64,000 bases of DNA from Chitinophagales bacterium (GTDB taxonomy: Bacteria > Bacteroidota > Bacteroidia > Chitinophagales > JADIYW01), in assembly GCA_020636545.1 (NCBI GenBank), contig JACJXS010000008.1:1-64000 (forward strand), in the 5' to 3' direction. A program made the position numbers and the translations under genes. How positions within the stretch are numbered: the stretch's first letter is position 1; each line of letters begins with the position of its first letter. The notes under the pieces are model-generated. The model searched no databases and was not told where the DNA came from. It saw only the letters and a list, made by a program, of their open reading frames with translations. This document shows, in pieces, positions 42,625 through 52,094 of the stretch.

Positions 42625-44661
42625 TTAAGCAATTCCGTTATATTTTCGGATTATCCATTCGGCAGAAAGCAATAAAAGAATAATTCCAAACAATATTTTC
42701 CAATCTATCAATGGTTGAGTTTTTGTATTTTCAAATAATATAGATTGAATGTTTTCATCTTTCTGAATAGCATCAGCGATACTTTCAAGATTTTGTACAG
42801 TATAAGTTTTTCCACCACTTTGTTGAGCTAAAGTTCGCAATATTGACCAATTAGCTTGCAAATTTTGTACTTCAATATTTATGGGCTGAACTGAGAATTT
42901 GGTGGAGGCTTTAAATTGTTGTCCTTTGTAATTTGTTTGTGCATTAGCTGTGTAATCTCCAGCAGGTAAAATTCCAGTATTTAAAATATATGCATTAAGC
43001 GTTTTGTCAAAAACAAAACGATAAGCATTTTTTCCGTTTTTAAGTTCTAAGTTTACTTCAGGTTCATTGATTAGTACAAAACTTTCGTTGTATAATTGAG
43101 CTTCTAAAACGATAGGTTCATTTGTGCCATAAATTTGTTTCGAGGTACTTATTTTGAATTTTCGTTTGTCAGTTTTTACCGTAAGAAATTGAATAGATTT
43201 GTTGATAAGAATATCAGTTGCATCAGTATTTTTAAATTGCATAAACTCATTCAAACGCCAACGCCACCAGCCTTCACCAGCAAAAATACCTGTTTTTTTA
43301 TTATTTTCATCTGCAAATAAAATTAATGGATTATTTGTCGGCACTTTGCCTAATTGTTGCCTAAATAAGATATCAGCATTTGGATTGACAGAATATTTTC
43401 CATAAGGTGTTAAAATTGGTGGGAGTTGCTTTAATATATTGGTGCTTTGCTCATCTAAAACAAATTTAGAAAAGTTACTTTGTGGAATAGGAAAAACATC
43501 ATTTCCATTCAGAGAACTGCCTGATATTTTTAATAAATTCTGTAAATTATTGAATGTGTTTATATTCGCTTGAGCGGATAGAATATATAAAATAGGCAAC
43601 TTACTTTGGCTGATTTCTTGTATTAAATTTGCATCTAAACTAGAACTTAAATGTAAGATAATCATATCATATTTGTCCAACTTTTTATTAAAGTTGTCAG
43701 CACTTTCTACTTCTATTTGATAGTTTTTGTTGCTTTCAATGGCATATTTAAAGGCTTTTACATCGGGATGAGGAGAGCCATAAAGTAATAAGATTTTTTG
43801 TCTTCCATCTATAACTTCAATATAAGCAGTTTGAATATTATTTTCACTTATGGTTTCGCCATCTATCATTTTTAATCGAACGTGATATTTAAGAATTCCG
43901 GGCTTGTCCGCTTGTAAAACGATTTGTGCAGAGGTACTAAAGTCATCTTGATGGATAGAGATTGATTTATTGAATACTATTTTTCCATTACTATCAATAA
44001 CTTCTAAAATTGTGTTTTTCCCATTCAATAAATGTGCATCAACATCAACCTGTAGATTGAAATTATCAGTTAAATAAACAATATTGGGGTATAATAAATT
44101 TCTAATTAGTGCATCTTTTTTGATAGTTGTATCGCCCAAAGCAATAGTATAAATAGGTGTTTTGGTAACAAAAGGATTATAAACTGGATTATTACCTACA
44201 TTATAAATTCCATCAGATGCCAAAATAATAGCACCAATATTGAGATGGTCATATTTTAAGAAAGTTTGCTTGATGGCATTGTCAATATCAGTACTTTGTT
44301 GCGTAAAATCCAATGTTTTATTAGTAGATAAGTTTCCCCCAAATTGATGTGTAATAACATTGTATTTTTTACCCAATTGTGTTGTTAATGCATTGAGTTT
44401 TTCTTGATATTGCTTTAAATTGCTTTGTTTAAAAACATTTTTTAATGAAGCAGAATTGTCTTGTAATAAAACAATTGTAGGTTTTTGTTCTTCTGTTTGA
44501 GTTGTTTTTATTAATGGAGAAAGTAGTAAGAATGCTATCAAGGAAACAGCCAGAAAGCGAAGCGTTGCTAAAATATATCGGAGTGATTTTTTTTCTTCAG
44601 CAAAGAAGATGAAAGATTTTCTGCCGTATAATAAATATGAAAATAAAAATCCTACCAGCAA
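42625..44661 (-). CDS. Membrane protein with VWA-type domain (BatA/B-like relative)
   Basis: 678 residues as given from TTG 44661, but the open frame continues upstream to about 44724 and a CTG at 44706 would give KLIVEYPIWFFAICLLVGF, the expected start of the first helix. The true start is probably upstream and non-AUG. There are two N-terminal helices (to about residue 50) and one at the C-terminus (KILFGIILLLLSAEWII). The VWA-like domain has a MIDAS-type VLLQDNSASLKN and IILASDGIYNVG. A glutamine-amidotransferase-like segment (KILLLYGSPHPDVKAFKYAI) and Ig-like strands follow. Function unknown; envelope stress or surface assembly is a guess. Confidence 0.78.
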   Translation of the reverse strand: MLVGFLFSYLLYGRKSFIFFAEEKKSLRYILATLRFLAVSLIAFLLLSPLIKTTQTEEQKPTIVLLQDNSASLKNVFKQSNLKQYQEKLNALTTQLGKKYNVITHQFGGNLSTNKTLDFTQQSTDIDNAIKQTFLKYDHLNIGAIILASDGIYNVGNNPVYNPFVTKTPIYTIALGDTTIKKDALIRNLLYPNIVYLTDNFNLQVDVDAHLLNGKNTILEVIDSNGKIVFNKSISIHQDDFSTSAQIVLQADKPGILKYHVRLKMIDGETISENNIQTAYIEVIDGRQKILLLYGSPHPDVKAFKYAIESNKNYQIEVESADNFNKKLDKYDMIILHLSSSLDANLIQEISQSKLPILYILSAQANINTFNNLQNLLKISGSSLNGNDVFPIPQSNFSKFVLDEQSTNILKQLPPILTPYGKYSVNPNADILFRQQLGKVPTNNPLILFADENNKKTGIFAGEGWWRWRLNEFMQFKNTDATDILINKSIQFLTVKTDKRKFKISTSKQIYGTNEPIVLEAQLYNESFVLINEPEVNLELKNGKNAYRFVFDKTLNAYILNTGILPAGDYTANAQTNYKGQQFKASTKFSVQPINIEVQNLQANWSILRTLAQQSGGKTYTVQNLESIADAIQKDENIQSILFENTKTQPLIDWKILFGIILLLLSAEWIIRKYNGIA

Positions 44662-44734
44662 ACAAATTGCAAAGAACCAAATCGGATATTCAACAATTAG
44701 TTTCAGATAAAATTTATTTTAAATGATAACAGTC

Positions 44735-45604
44735 TTATTTCAGCACTTCTGCCAATGTTTTTCCTAAAAATGCTGGTGATTCAACAACGTGGATACCACA
44801 TTCGCCCATAATTTTCATTTTTGCAGCAGCAGTATCATTCGCACCTCCGATAATTGCACCGGCATGTCCCATTCTTCTACCTTTTGGAGCTGTTTGTCCT
44901 GCAATAAAACCAACTACAGGTTTTTTGAAATTATCTTTTATCCAATAAGCAGCATCAACTTCCATAGTTCCACCAATTTCACCAATAATGACAATTGCAT
45001 CAGTTTCATTATCGTTAGCAAATTGTTCAACAGCGTCTTTCATTGTTGTTCCAATAATTGGGTCGCCACCAATTCCTATTGCAGTAGAAATTCCATAACC
45101 AGCTTTTACCACTTGGTCAGCAGCTTCATAAGTTAATGTCCCAGATTTTGAAACGATACCAACTCTTCCTTTTTTAAATACAAAACCTGGCATAATACCA
45201 ACTTTGCACTCTTCAGATGTAATAATTCCAGGACAGTTTGGTCCTATCATTCTGACACCTTTTTGTTTTACATAAGCTTTTGCTTTAATCATATCTTGGG
45301 CAGGTATTCCTTCGGTAATCGTAACGATTAGTTGAATACCAGCATCTGCCGCTTCCATTATTGCATCAGCAGCAAAAGCAGGCGGAACAAAAATAATTGA
45401 AACATTAGCACCAGTTTGTTTTACTGCATTTTCTACTGTATTAAATACTGGTCTGTCTAAATGACTTTGTCCTTCTTTTCCTGGAGTAACACCACCGACT
45501 ACATTTGTTCCATATTGAATCATTTGTTCTGCGTGGAATGTGCCTTCTTTTCCTGTGAATCCTTGTACGATTACTTTGGAGTCTTTATTAACTAAGATGC
45601 TCAT
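44735..45604 (-). CDS. sucD: Succinyl-CoA synthetase alpha subunit
   Basis: 289 residues. Family motifs: KVIVQGFTGKEGTFHAEQMI, GGVTPGKEGQSHLDRPVFNT, GPNCPGIITSEECKVGIMPG, VGIVSKSGTLTYEAADQVV and the phosphohistidine loop GRRMGHAGAIIGG. It makes succinyl-CoA or ATP/GTP in the TCA cycle together with SucC, which is not adjacent. Its ATG overlaps by 4 nt the end of the MlaF-like gene, an unusual but frequently seen chance operon order. Confidence 0.95.
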   Translation of the reverse strand: MSILVNKDSKVIVQGFTGKEGTFHAEQMIQYGTNVVGGVTPGKEGQSHLDRPVFNTVENAVKQTGANVSIIFVPPAFAADAIMEAADAGIQLIVTITEGIPAQDMIKAKAYVKQKGVRMIGPNCPGIITSEECKVGIMPGFVFKKGRVGIVSKSGTLTYEAADQVVKAGYGISTAIGIGGDPIIGTTMKDAVEQFANDNETDAIVIIGEIGGTMEVDAAYWIKDNFKKPVVGFIAGQTAPKGRRMGHAGAIIGGANDTAAAKMKIMGECGIHVVESPAFLGKTLAEVLK

Positions 45605-46377
45605 ATTTGTTTTTTTAATTTATCTAATCTAACATTTCTTGCTTCTTTTAAGAAATCTGAAGCAAAAATAAAATCTAATAATTCTTTGTTTTCAGCTTCA
45701 AACAAGGAAACTTTATCGCCTTCCCAATGTTTATTGCCTTTATATAAAAAAAGTATTTTTTCGCCATGGGTTACAACAGAATTCATATCGTGCGTATTAA
45801 TTACTGTTGTTATATTATATTCTTCAGTAATCTCTTTGATTAATTCATCTACGACAATTGAAGTTTGTGGGTCTAAGCCTGAATTAGGTTCATCACAAAA
45901 AAGGTATTTTGGATTCATCACAATAGCACGTGCAATACCAGTTCTTTTTTGCATTCCACCTGAAATCTGAGAAGGAAATTTTTTATTAGCACCTACTAAA
46001 TTTACACGTTTTAATACTTCATTTACTCTATCTTGCTTCTCTGATTTAGACATTTTGGTAAACATCTCCAAAGGAAACATAACATTTTCTTCTACTGTCA
46101 ATGAATCAAATAAGGCACTTCCTTGGAAAAGCATTCCCAATTGTTGTCTGATTTTATTTTTTTCATCTAAATCCATAGATACATAATCCTGACCATCAAA
46201 AAGGACATGGCCTTCTGTTGGGTTGAGTAAGCCAACTACACACTTTAACATTACTGTTTTTCCAGAACCTGATTGTCCTATAATTAAATTAGTTTTTCCA
46301 GGTAAAAAAGTGGTTGTAATTCCTTTGAGTACCTGTTGGTCTCCAAATGACTTATATAAATCTTTTACTTCAATCAT
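45601..46377 (-). CDS. MlaF-type ABC transporter ATPase
   Basis: 258 residues, complete ABC ATPase: Walker A GQSGSGKTVMLKCVVG (about residues 34-49), Q-loop LGMLFQGSALFDSLTVEENV, signature ISGGMQKRTGIARAI, Walker B YLFCDEPNSGLDPQTS, H-loop INTHDMN. The EGxxxFDGxD and SALFDSLTV patterns fit the Mla/Mce phospholipid transporters. It pairs with the MlaE-type permease 3 nt upstream; together they move phospholipids between membranes. No MCE-domain substrate-binding gene is in the window. Confidence 0.9.
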   Translation of the reverse strand: MIEVKDLYKSFGDQQVLKGITTTFLPGKTNLIIGQSGSGKTVMLKCVVGLLNPTEGHVLFDGQDYVSMDLDEKNKIRQQLGMLFQGSALFDSLTVEENVMFPLEMFTKMSKSEKQDRVNEVLKRVNLVGANKKFPSQISGGMQKRTGIARAIVMNPKYLFCDEPNSGLDPQTSIVVDELIKEITEEYNITTVINTHDMNSVVTHGEKILFLYKGNKHWEGDKVSLFEAENKELLDFIFASDFLKEARNVRLDKLKKQI

Positions 46378-46380
46378 TTA

Positions 46381-47142
46381 TTATAATAATAACCACGCTA
46401 ATATTAAATCAGCAAATAAAACCATAACACAACTCAATACCACTGCAGTAGTACTTGCTTTACCAATTTCTAACGCACTTCCATGAGCATAAAATCCTTG
46501 ATAACAAGATATTGAAGTTAATAAAAATCCAAAAACTGCTGCTTTTACTAACATTACTACAATATTTTTAGCTTCAAATGTCATTAAAACGCCTTGCAAA
46601 TAATCATTTGAAGAAACATATCCAGAAAGAGAACCTGAAATCATACCTCCCCAAATGCCTGTTATTGCTGCAATTGTAACTAAAAATGGCACCATCGTTA
46701 CGGCAGCTAATATTTTTGGACCTATTAAATAGGAAAAAGTATTAACACCCATAATTTCATAAGCATCTATTTGCTCAGTTAATCGCATTGTTCCTAATTC
46801 TGAAGCTAAATTTGAACCAACTTTTCCTGCTAAAATCAAACAAGAAACTGTTGGTGCTAATTCCAAAATCATAGATTCTTTCACTACATAACCCACATAA
46901 TACATAGGCACCATAGATTTGGAAAGATTATAAGCAAATTGGAAAGAAGAAACTGCACCAATAAAAAATGAAATCAATAAGATAATAACAACAGACCCAA
47001 CGCCTATATTGTACATTTGTCTTAAAGTTTCTTTCCAATACATAATGGCTTTTTCTGGTTTTGCGATACTTCTCTTTACCATCAACACATATCTGCCTAC
47101 GTGAAATAAAGGACCGCCACTATCATAAACATATTCTGCCAT
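46381..47142 (-). CDS. MlaE family ABC transporter permease
   Basis: 253 residues, five to six membrane helices. MlaE hallmarks: MYNIGVGSVVIILLISFFIG, GYVVKESMILELAPTVSCLI, AGKVGSNLASELGTMRLTEQ, IDAYEIMGVNTFSYLIGPKI and AVFGFLLTSISCYQGFYAHG. It is the membrane part of a phospholipid transporter that helps keep outer-membrane lipid asymmetry. First gene of the mlaE-mlaF-sucD string. Confidence 0.92.
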   Translation of the reverse strand: MAEYVYDSGGPLFHVGRYVLMVKRSIAKPEKAIMYWKETLRQMYNIGVGSVVIILLISFFIGAVSSFQFAYNLSKSMVPMYYVGYVVKESMILELAPTVSCLILAGKVGSNLASELGTMRLTEQIDAYEIMGVNTFSYLIGPKILAAVTMVPFLVTIAAITGIWGGMISGSLSGYVSSNDYLQGVLMTFEAKNIVVMLVKAAVFGFLLTSISCYQGFYAHGSALEIGKASTTAVVLSCVMVLFADLILAWLLL

Positions 47143-47157
47143 ATTAAATCTATCGGA

Positions 47158-47189
47158 TTTGAATTAAGCGTAAAAATAATTTATTTTTA
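47158..47189 (+). promoter_or_regulatory. Bacteroidota-type promoter before the SDR gene
   Basis: TTTG (47158-47161), a 20-nt spacer and TATTTTTA (47182-47189), one base off TAnnTTTG, 18 nt before the ATG at 47208 and divergent from the mlaE gene. Confidence 0.5.
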
Positions 47190-47207
47190 TGACAAAAAAA
47201 AATAGTT

Positions 47208-47909
47208 ATGAATATCGTAATTTCTGGTGTAAGTAGAGGTATTGGTAAGGCGATTGCTATCAAATTCCTAAAGGAAAATCATACCGTAATTGGTTGTGGC
47301 AAATCTTTAGAGCATTTAGAGGAATTATCCAACGAACTTAAAAAGTATGAATTGAACGATAAATTCTTTTATAAAAAATGCGATGTTTCAAATAAAGAAG
47401 AATTACAAGAATTTGTTGATTTTGTTTTTCAACAGGTTAAAAAAGTTGATGTTTTAGTGAACAATGCAGGTGTATTTTTGGGTGGCGAAATGGCTAATGA
47501 AGAGGATATTTTTTTAGAAACCATGTTGCAAACTAATTTATTGTCTGCATATTGGCTTACAAAATCTATTTTGCCTAATATGTTACAACATCAATCAGGG
47601 CAAATTTTCAATATGTGTTCGGTTGCTGGTACAAAAGGTTACCCTAGTGGAGGAAGTTATGCAATTACAAAACATGCTTTGCTAGGCTTTTCAAGAAGTT
47701 TGAGAGAGGAATTGAAGGATAAGCATATTAAAGTTACAGCCATACATCCTGGAGCAACATTAACGGATTCTTGGAATGGAACTGATTTGCCTGAACAACG
47801 TTTTATTCCTGTGGATGATATTGCAGACCTGGTATTTTCAATCTCCAAACTTTCAAAATATAGTGTGGTCGAAGAATTAGTTATTAGACCACAATTAGGA
47901 GACATTTAA
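47208..47909 (+). CDS. Short-chain dehydrogenase/reductase
   Basis: 233 residues, classical SDR fold: nucleotide loop GVSRGIGKAIAI (about residues 6-17), NNAGVFLGGE (about 87-96), catalytic Ser in MCSVAGTKGYPSGGSYAITK with the YxxxK pair (about 142-161), and HPGATLTDSW. The substrate cannot be inferred. It stands alone with its own promoter. The cofactor loop has a basic residue near SR, suggesting NADP(H), with low certainty. Confidence 0.88.
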   Translation: MNIVISGVSRGIGKAIAIKFLKENHTVIGCGKSLEHLEELSNELKKYELNDKFFYKKCDVSNKEELQEFVDFVFQQVKKVDVLVNNAGVFLGGEMANEEDIFLETMLQTNLLSAYWLTKSILPNMLQHQSGQIFNMCSVAGTKGYPSGGSYAITKHALLGFSRSLREELKDKHIKVTAIHPGATLTDSWNGTDLPEQRFIPVDDIADLVFSISKLSKYSVVEELVIRPQLGDI

Positions 47910-48019
47910 AAAAAGACAATTTTGTCAAAAATAAAGTTTTGGTAATGTTTAGGCTAATTGAGATACCTATTTTTACATTAGATATTGTATAAGCTTTTAG
48001 GAATTTAAAGTTTTTTTCA

Positions 48020-49240
48020 ATGATAGATATAAGAAGTCGCCAAAAGTGGTTTAAGATAGGTGTTTTTAATTTAATGTTGGTGGCGGCATTTGGTGCTTTA
48101 ATGCGTTATAAAACAGCACATAGCTTTCCTTTTTTCAATCAATCTTTTTTGTTACATGCACATTCTCATTTTGCGTTTGCAGGTTGGGTTAGTCATATTT
48201 TATATTCAGGTTTAACGATTTTAATTGCGACTTATATAGATGAACAAAAACTAAAAAAATATAAAATTTTAATTGTTGTCAATTTGATTTCAGCTTATGG
48301 AATGTTGGTGGCATTTTCAGCTCAAGGTTATAAAGCGATATCCATTACATTCTCTACACTATCGATTTTTGTTTCTTATTTTTATGCACTCTTTTTTATA
48401 TTGGATAGTAAACAAATCCCGAAGGGAACAATATTTAAACCTTGGGCAATTGTCGGTTTATTGATAAATGCATTATCATCAATCGGTCCATTTTTCTTAG
48501 CTTATTTAATGGCTACAAAAAATATGAATAGAGATTTAACAAATAGCTCTATTTATTTTTACTTGCACCATCAATATGATGGTTGGTTTTTCTTTGGAAG
48601 TATGGCTCTTTTGGTCGCAATGTTGCCTAAATCAGTACCAAGTTTGAATAAATATTTAAGTGTTTTTGCAATAACAATAGTTCCAACTTATGTATTATCC
48701 ATCTTATGGATAGATTTACCTAAATTGTTGCTTGTGGTAGCGACAATAGCTGCCTTTGCACAATTTATTGCTTGGGTATTAATGTTATCTAAAATATGGA
48801 GATACCTCAAAGATTTTAAAAATAAATATGCCAGTTTTTATATTTTCTTTTATTTTGCAGCCGCAGCATTAACCTTTAAATTTTTATTGCAAGTATTGTC
48901 TTCTAATCAAACAGTTGGCGATATGGTTTTTAGTTGCAGACCAATTATAATTGCTTACCTACATTTGATTTTGTTGGGTGCTTTTAGTATGTATTTATTG
49001 GCTTATGGATTGTATAACAATTATCTTAAAGCCAATAATTTAGCTAAGTTGGCATTCGTTTATTTCTTCTTTGGATTTGTTTTAAATGAATTGTTTTTAG
49101 TAGCACAAAGTACTTCTTGGGTTACCTTAATTCCAGTTCCGTATATCAATCACGGGTTATTAGGTGCAGCTCTTACTTTATTGTTCGGAGCTGGCTTATT
49201 TTTTATTTCTCAAATAATCTCTGAAAAGAAAACTATTTGA
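48020..49240 (+). CDS. Polytopic membrane protein with heme-copper-oxidase-subunit-I-like histidine motifs
   Basis: 406 residues and about 11-12 hydrophobic segments. Conserved-looking histidines fall in membrane helices: LLHAHSHFAFAGWVSHILYS (about residues 44-63), YFYLHHQYDGWFFFGSMALL (about 177-196), AYLHLILLGAFSMYLLAYGL (about 309-328) and PYINHGLLGAAL. The HxHxxF/HHxxDG/HLxLLG arrangement resembles subunit I of heme-copper oxidases and NnrS-like proteins. The copper-binding HH pair in its usual setting is not evident, so heme binding without full oxidase activity is possible. Function unknown; no oxidase partner subunits are adjacent. Confidence 0.65.
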   Translation: MIDIRSRQKWFKIGVFNLMLVAAFGALMRYKTAHSFPFFNQSFLLHAHSHFAFAGWVSHILYSGLTILIATYIDEQKLKKYKILIVVNLISAYGMLVAFSAQGYKAISITFSTLSIFVSYFYALFFILDSKQIPKGTIFKPWAIVGLLINALSSIGPFFLAYLMATKNMNRDLTNSSIYFYLHHQYDGWFFFGSMALLVAMLPKSVPSLNKYLSVFAITIVPTYVLSILWIDLPKLLLVVATIAAFAQFIAWVLMLSKIWRYLKDFKNKYASFYIFFYFAAAALTFKFLLQVLSSNQTVGDMVFSCRPIIIAYLHLILLGAFSMYLLAYGLYNNYLKANNLAKLAFVYFFFGFVLNELFLVAQSTSWVTLIPVPYINHGLLGAALTLLFGAGLFFISQIISEKKTI

Positions 49241-49559
49241 GTTTTTCATTATTGAAATGTCTTTCAGCATCACGTTGTGTTTTTTTTGCTAAATTCTTTT
49301 GTAAAGCTTCAGTTAGGTTAATGCCAGTTTGATTGGCTAAGCACATAATAACAAAAAGTACATCAGCCAATTCATCAGCAAGATTCTTGTCTTTTTCTGA
49401 GGCTTTGAATGATTGTTCGCCATACTGACGGGCAATAATTCGAGCAACCTCGCCAACTTCTTCTGTTAATATTGCCATATTCGTTAATTCTGAAAAGTAA
49501 CGAACACCATAAGTTTTTACCCATTGGTCAATTTGGTTTTGTGCTTCTTGTATGGTCAT
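49233..49559 (-). CDS. MazG-type nucleotide pyrophosphohydrolase
   Basis: 108 residues, a single MazG/NTP-PPase domain. The metal-binding pattern is intact: LTEEVGEVARIIARQYGE (ExxE, about residues 28-46) and LADELADVLFVIMCLANQTG (ExxD, about 61-80). Enzymes of this size hydrolyse canonical or damaged nucleoside triphosphates (or dUTP/dCTP). Its stop overlaps the end of the convergent membrane-protein gene by 8 nt. Confidence 0.92.
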   Translation of the reverse strand: MTIQEAQNQIDQWVKTYGVRYFSELTNMAILTEEVGEVARIIARQYGEQSFKASEKDKNLADELADVLFVIMCLANQTGINLTEALQKNLAKKTQRDAERHFNNEKLK

Positions 49560-49628
49560 GTGTTATTGATATATAAGGTTCGGAATTTAATGACTATTTT
49601 AGCTAATTTTATTATTTTGTACAAGTTT

Positions 49629-51284
49629 ATGCCTCTCGAACTGCAAACTTTTTTTTATAAAGATAAACTAAAACCATTTAGTTATACCAATTTGTTTTTA
49701 GGTATTATATTGATACTAATTACTGGATTAAGACTAATTAGGAATTTCAATAATTTGGTAGATATTTCATTTGATGATGAAGTACAATATATGCGTTATG
49801 GTATGGAATTATTTCATAATATCAGAAGTGATTGGGGTCCATCGTATAATATGTGGTATAAATTGCTCTCATTGTTTGAGCAAAGACCAATTGAATTATA
49901 TTTATTGAACTATATAGTAGTGATAATTTTATTGCCAATTTGTTTATTTGCATTCTTGTATGCTTATGGCATTTCGTTTTTTATAAGTATATGGATTGGT
50001 TTTTCTATACTTATATCCACAACAAATATTTTAACCTATCCAAGAATTTCACATGTTGTCGTGAGTTTGTTTTTAGTTGCTTTAGTCATCAATAAGTTAT
50101 GGATAAAATCTAAATCAAGGCAGTTGATTTTATTGTGTTTTACTATTTTCATAGCTGCATTTGCTCGACCAGAACTGATGCTTGCTTTCCTGATTTTATC
50201 AGCATTTACTTTGTTTTATATTATAAAAAATGAGAGTCTAAAAAAGCATATTGTTTTTGCTTTACCTTTTGTAGCAATTGCAATTTTAATTTTTGCTGTT
50301 TTTCGTTTGCCTTCAGATTCTTTTAAGGGAATTGATAGAGCTTATATTGCATTTTGTCAGCATTATACTATTAAAAATATTATTTTCAATAAAGGACATT
50401 TTAATCAATTTATAGATTGGATTGCAATAAGCAAAACCCAATTTCCTGGCTGTAATACATTTACAGATATTGTGATAAATTTTCCTTTGGTCGTAATAAA
50501 AGGAATGTTTGTAAATATTGGATTTTATTTGCAATTAATTATTTCGATAAGTACGGATATTCTTTTTCCATTTCAATTATTACCTTTCAATAAAATTGTT
50601 TTATTAGGCTATGGGCTTGTTGTATTATTTATATTATATACACTCATTAGCAAGAAGCAAAGACTTAATGTATTCAATGCAATTCAATCGAATAAATATT
50701 TATTTTTAGTGTTGTTGGTTTTTATTTTACCTAGTATTATAAGCTCTTTGGTATTTTTTCCAAGGATGCATTATGGTATTTTTTTATTGCCCATTTTAAG
50801 TTTTGTTTTTGCAATATTAATAGATAATCTAGCAAAAGGATATAAGATTAGGATAGGCATTGTTTTGTTTGTATTTGTACTGTTTATGTATAAAATGCCT
50901 ACTATTAAAAAATATAATACACCCAAGTTATTGACGAATGATGAATGTCCAACACAATCCTACAAGGAAGTGATTAAAGACCTGAATCAACACACAGATA
51001 AACCTCATGTCATTTTTAGTAATGTATTAAGTTTTAGTTTGATGATTGATAAAAACTTTACTGATTTTAGTGCAGAATACGACTATGATAATAATAAAAC
51101 ATTTATAGAACAGATGAAAACACATCAAGTTGATTATATTTTACAAACTAAATTTTTGACTGAAGATAGACGTTTAAGTAAAGATAGTACTTGGTTGCAA
51201 TTTATGGCAAATCCACAAGCTTACGGATTTAAGAAAAAAAAGTTGTTTGATGACTGTGAAACCTATTTGTTATACAAAGAATAA
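49629..51284 (+). CDS. Polytopic membrane protein, glycosyltransferase 39/PMT-like
   Basis: 551 residues from ATG 49629. Earlier in-frame starts exist at 49590 and 49524, but the last lies inside the divergent mazG gene and a TATTTTG promoter-like box lies just before 49629. About 12 hydrophobic segments follow the N-terminal FSYTNLFLGIILILITGLRL. The first loop has ISFDDEVQYMRYGMELFHNI, where the acidic residues are the usual position of the catalytic Asp/Glu of GT-C enzymes. The last ~110 residues are soluble (CPTQSYKEVIKDLNQHTDKP). A GT-C transferase using lipid-linked sugars is likely; acceptor unknown. Confidence 0.68.
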   Translation: MPLELQTFFYKDKLKPFSYTNLFLGIILILITGLRLIRNFNNLVDISFDDEVQYMRYGMELFHNIRSDWGPSYNMWYKLLSLFEQRPIELYLLNYIVVIILLPICLFAFLYAYGISFFISIWIGFSILISTTNILTYPRISHVVVSLFLVALVINKLWIKSKSRQLILLCFTIFIAAFARPELMLAFLILSAFTLFYIIKNESLKKHIVFALPFVAIAILIFAVFRLPSDSFKGIDRAYIAFCQHYTIKNIIFNKGHFNQFIDWIAISKTQFPGCNTFTDIVINFPLVVIKGMFVNIGFYLQLIISISTDILFPFQLLPFNKIVLLGYGLVVLFILYTLISKKQRLNVFNAIQSNKYLFLVLLVFILPSIISSLVFFPRMHYGIFLLPILSFVFAILIDNLAKGYKIRIGIVLFVFVLFMYKMPTIKKYNTPKLLTNDECPTQSYKEVIKDLNQHTDKPHVIFSNVLSFSLMIDKNFTDFSAEYDYDNNKTFIEQMKTHQVDYILQTKFLTEDRRLSKDSTWLQFMANPQAYGFKKKKLFDDCETYLLYKE

Positions 51285-51316
51285 CAATTAAATACTGATT
51301 TGTAATAGCTATTTTT

Positions 51317-51324
51317 TACCTTTG
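51317..51324 (+). promoter_or_regulatory. -7 box that decides the start of the following SDR gene
   Basis: TACCTTTG (TAnnTTTG) ends 3 nt before the ATG at 51328. A TTG at 51322 is therefore part of the promoter, not a start codon. The mRNA would be almost leaderless. The -33 position reads CTG. Confidence 0.5.
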
Positions 51325-51327
51325 TAC

Positions 51328-52089
51328 ATGGCAAATATAATTTTAATAACGGGAGCAACAGCAGGGTTTGGAAAAGCAACAGCAATAAAATTTGCAGCAG
51401 CAGGCTGGAATATAATCATCACAGGAAGAAGAAAAGAGCGATTGGAATCTTTAGAAAAAAATCTAAAATCTACGTATAATATTGATGTACTTTCTTTATG
51501 TTTTGATGTCAGAAACTTAGAAGAAGTGAAATCTGCAATTAATAGTTTAGAAGAGAAATGGCAAGCAATAGATGTGCTAATAAATAATGCAGGATTGGCT
51601 GCTGGAAAAGGTCCTATTCAAGAAGGTTTGTATGATGATTGGGAACAAATGATAGATACCAATGTCAAAGGATTATTATATATGACAAGAGAAATTGCTC
51701 CTTTAATGATTAAAAGAAATCAAGGACATATTATCAATGTGGCATCTTTAGCAGGTTGGGAAGCTTATGGTGGAGGCAATGTATATTGTGGAACGAAACA
51801 TGCTGTACGTGCAATTTCAAGAGGAGCAAGAATCGATTTGGTGCAACATAATATTAAAGTTTCAGTAGTTTCTCCAGGTGCGGCAGATACTGAATTTAGT
51901 TTAGTGCGGTTTAAATGGGATAAAGATAAAGCCGATAGCGTGTATGAAGGCTTTCAACCATTACAAGCGGAAGACATTGCCAATAGTATTTATTTTATGG
52001 CAACACAACCAGCTCATGTCAATATAGAGGAGATTTTTATTCTACCAACAGCACAAGCCACTTCAAATGTGATTCACAAAACGAAGTAA
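51328..52089 (+). CDS. Short-chain dehydrogenase/reductase (YdfG-like)
   Basis: 253 residues from ATG 51328. SDR motifs: ILITGATAGFGKATAIKFAA, the NNAGLAAGKGPIQEG segment, INVASLAGWEAYGGGNVYCG with catalytic Ser and YxxxK (YCGTK), and VVSPGAADTEFSLVRF. The last pattern and length match YdfG-type NADP-dependent serine/3-hydroxy acid dehydrogenases. The physiological substrate is not known. It is convergent with the mpl gene, the stops being 6 nt apart. Confidence 0.9.
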   Translation: MANIILITGATAGFGKATAIKFAAAGWNIIITGRRKERLESLEKNLKSTYNIDVLSLCFDVRNLEEVKSAINSLEEKWQAIDVLINNAGLAAGKGPIQEGLYDDWEQMIDTNVKGLLYMTREIAPLMIKRNQGHIINVASLAGWEAYGGGNVYCGTKHAVRAISRGARIDLVQHNIKVSVVSPGAADTEFSLVRFKWDKDKADSVYEGFQPLQAEDIANSIYFMATQPAHVNIEEIFILPTAQATSNVIHKTK

Positions 52090-52094
52090 AGAGT

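Noticed and set aside
45686..45970. Long frames antisense to genes such as mlaF, groEL and lipA
   Set aside because: They mirror conserved coding sequence on the other strand and have no independent motif or start context.
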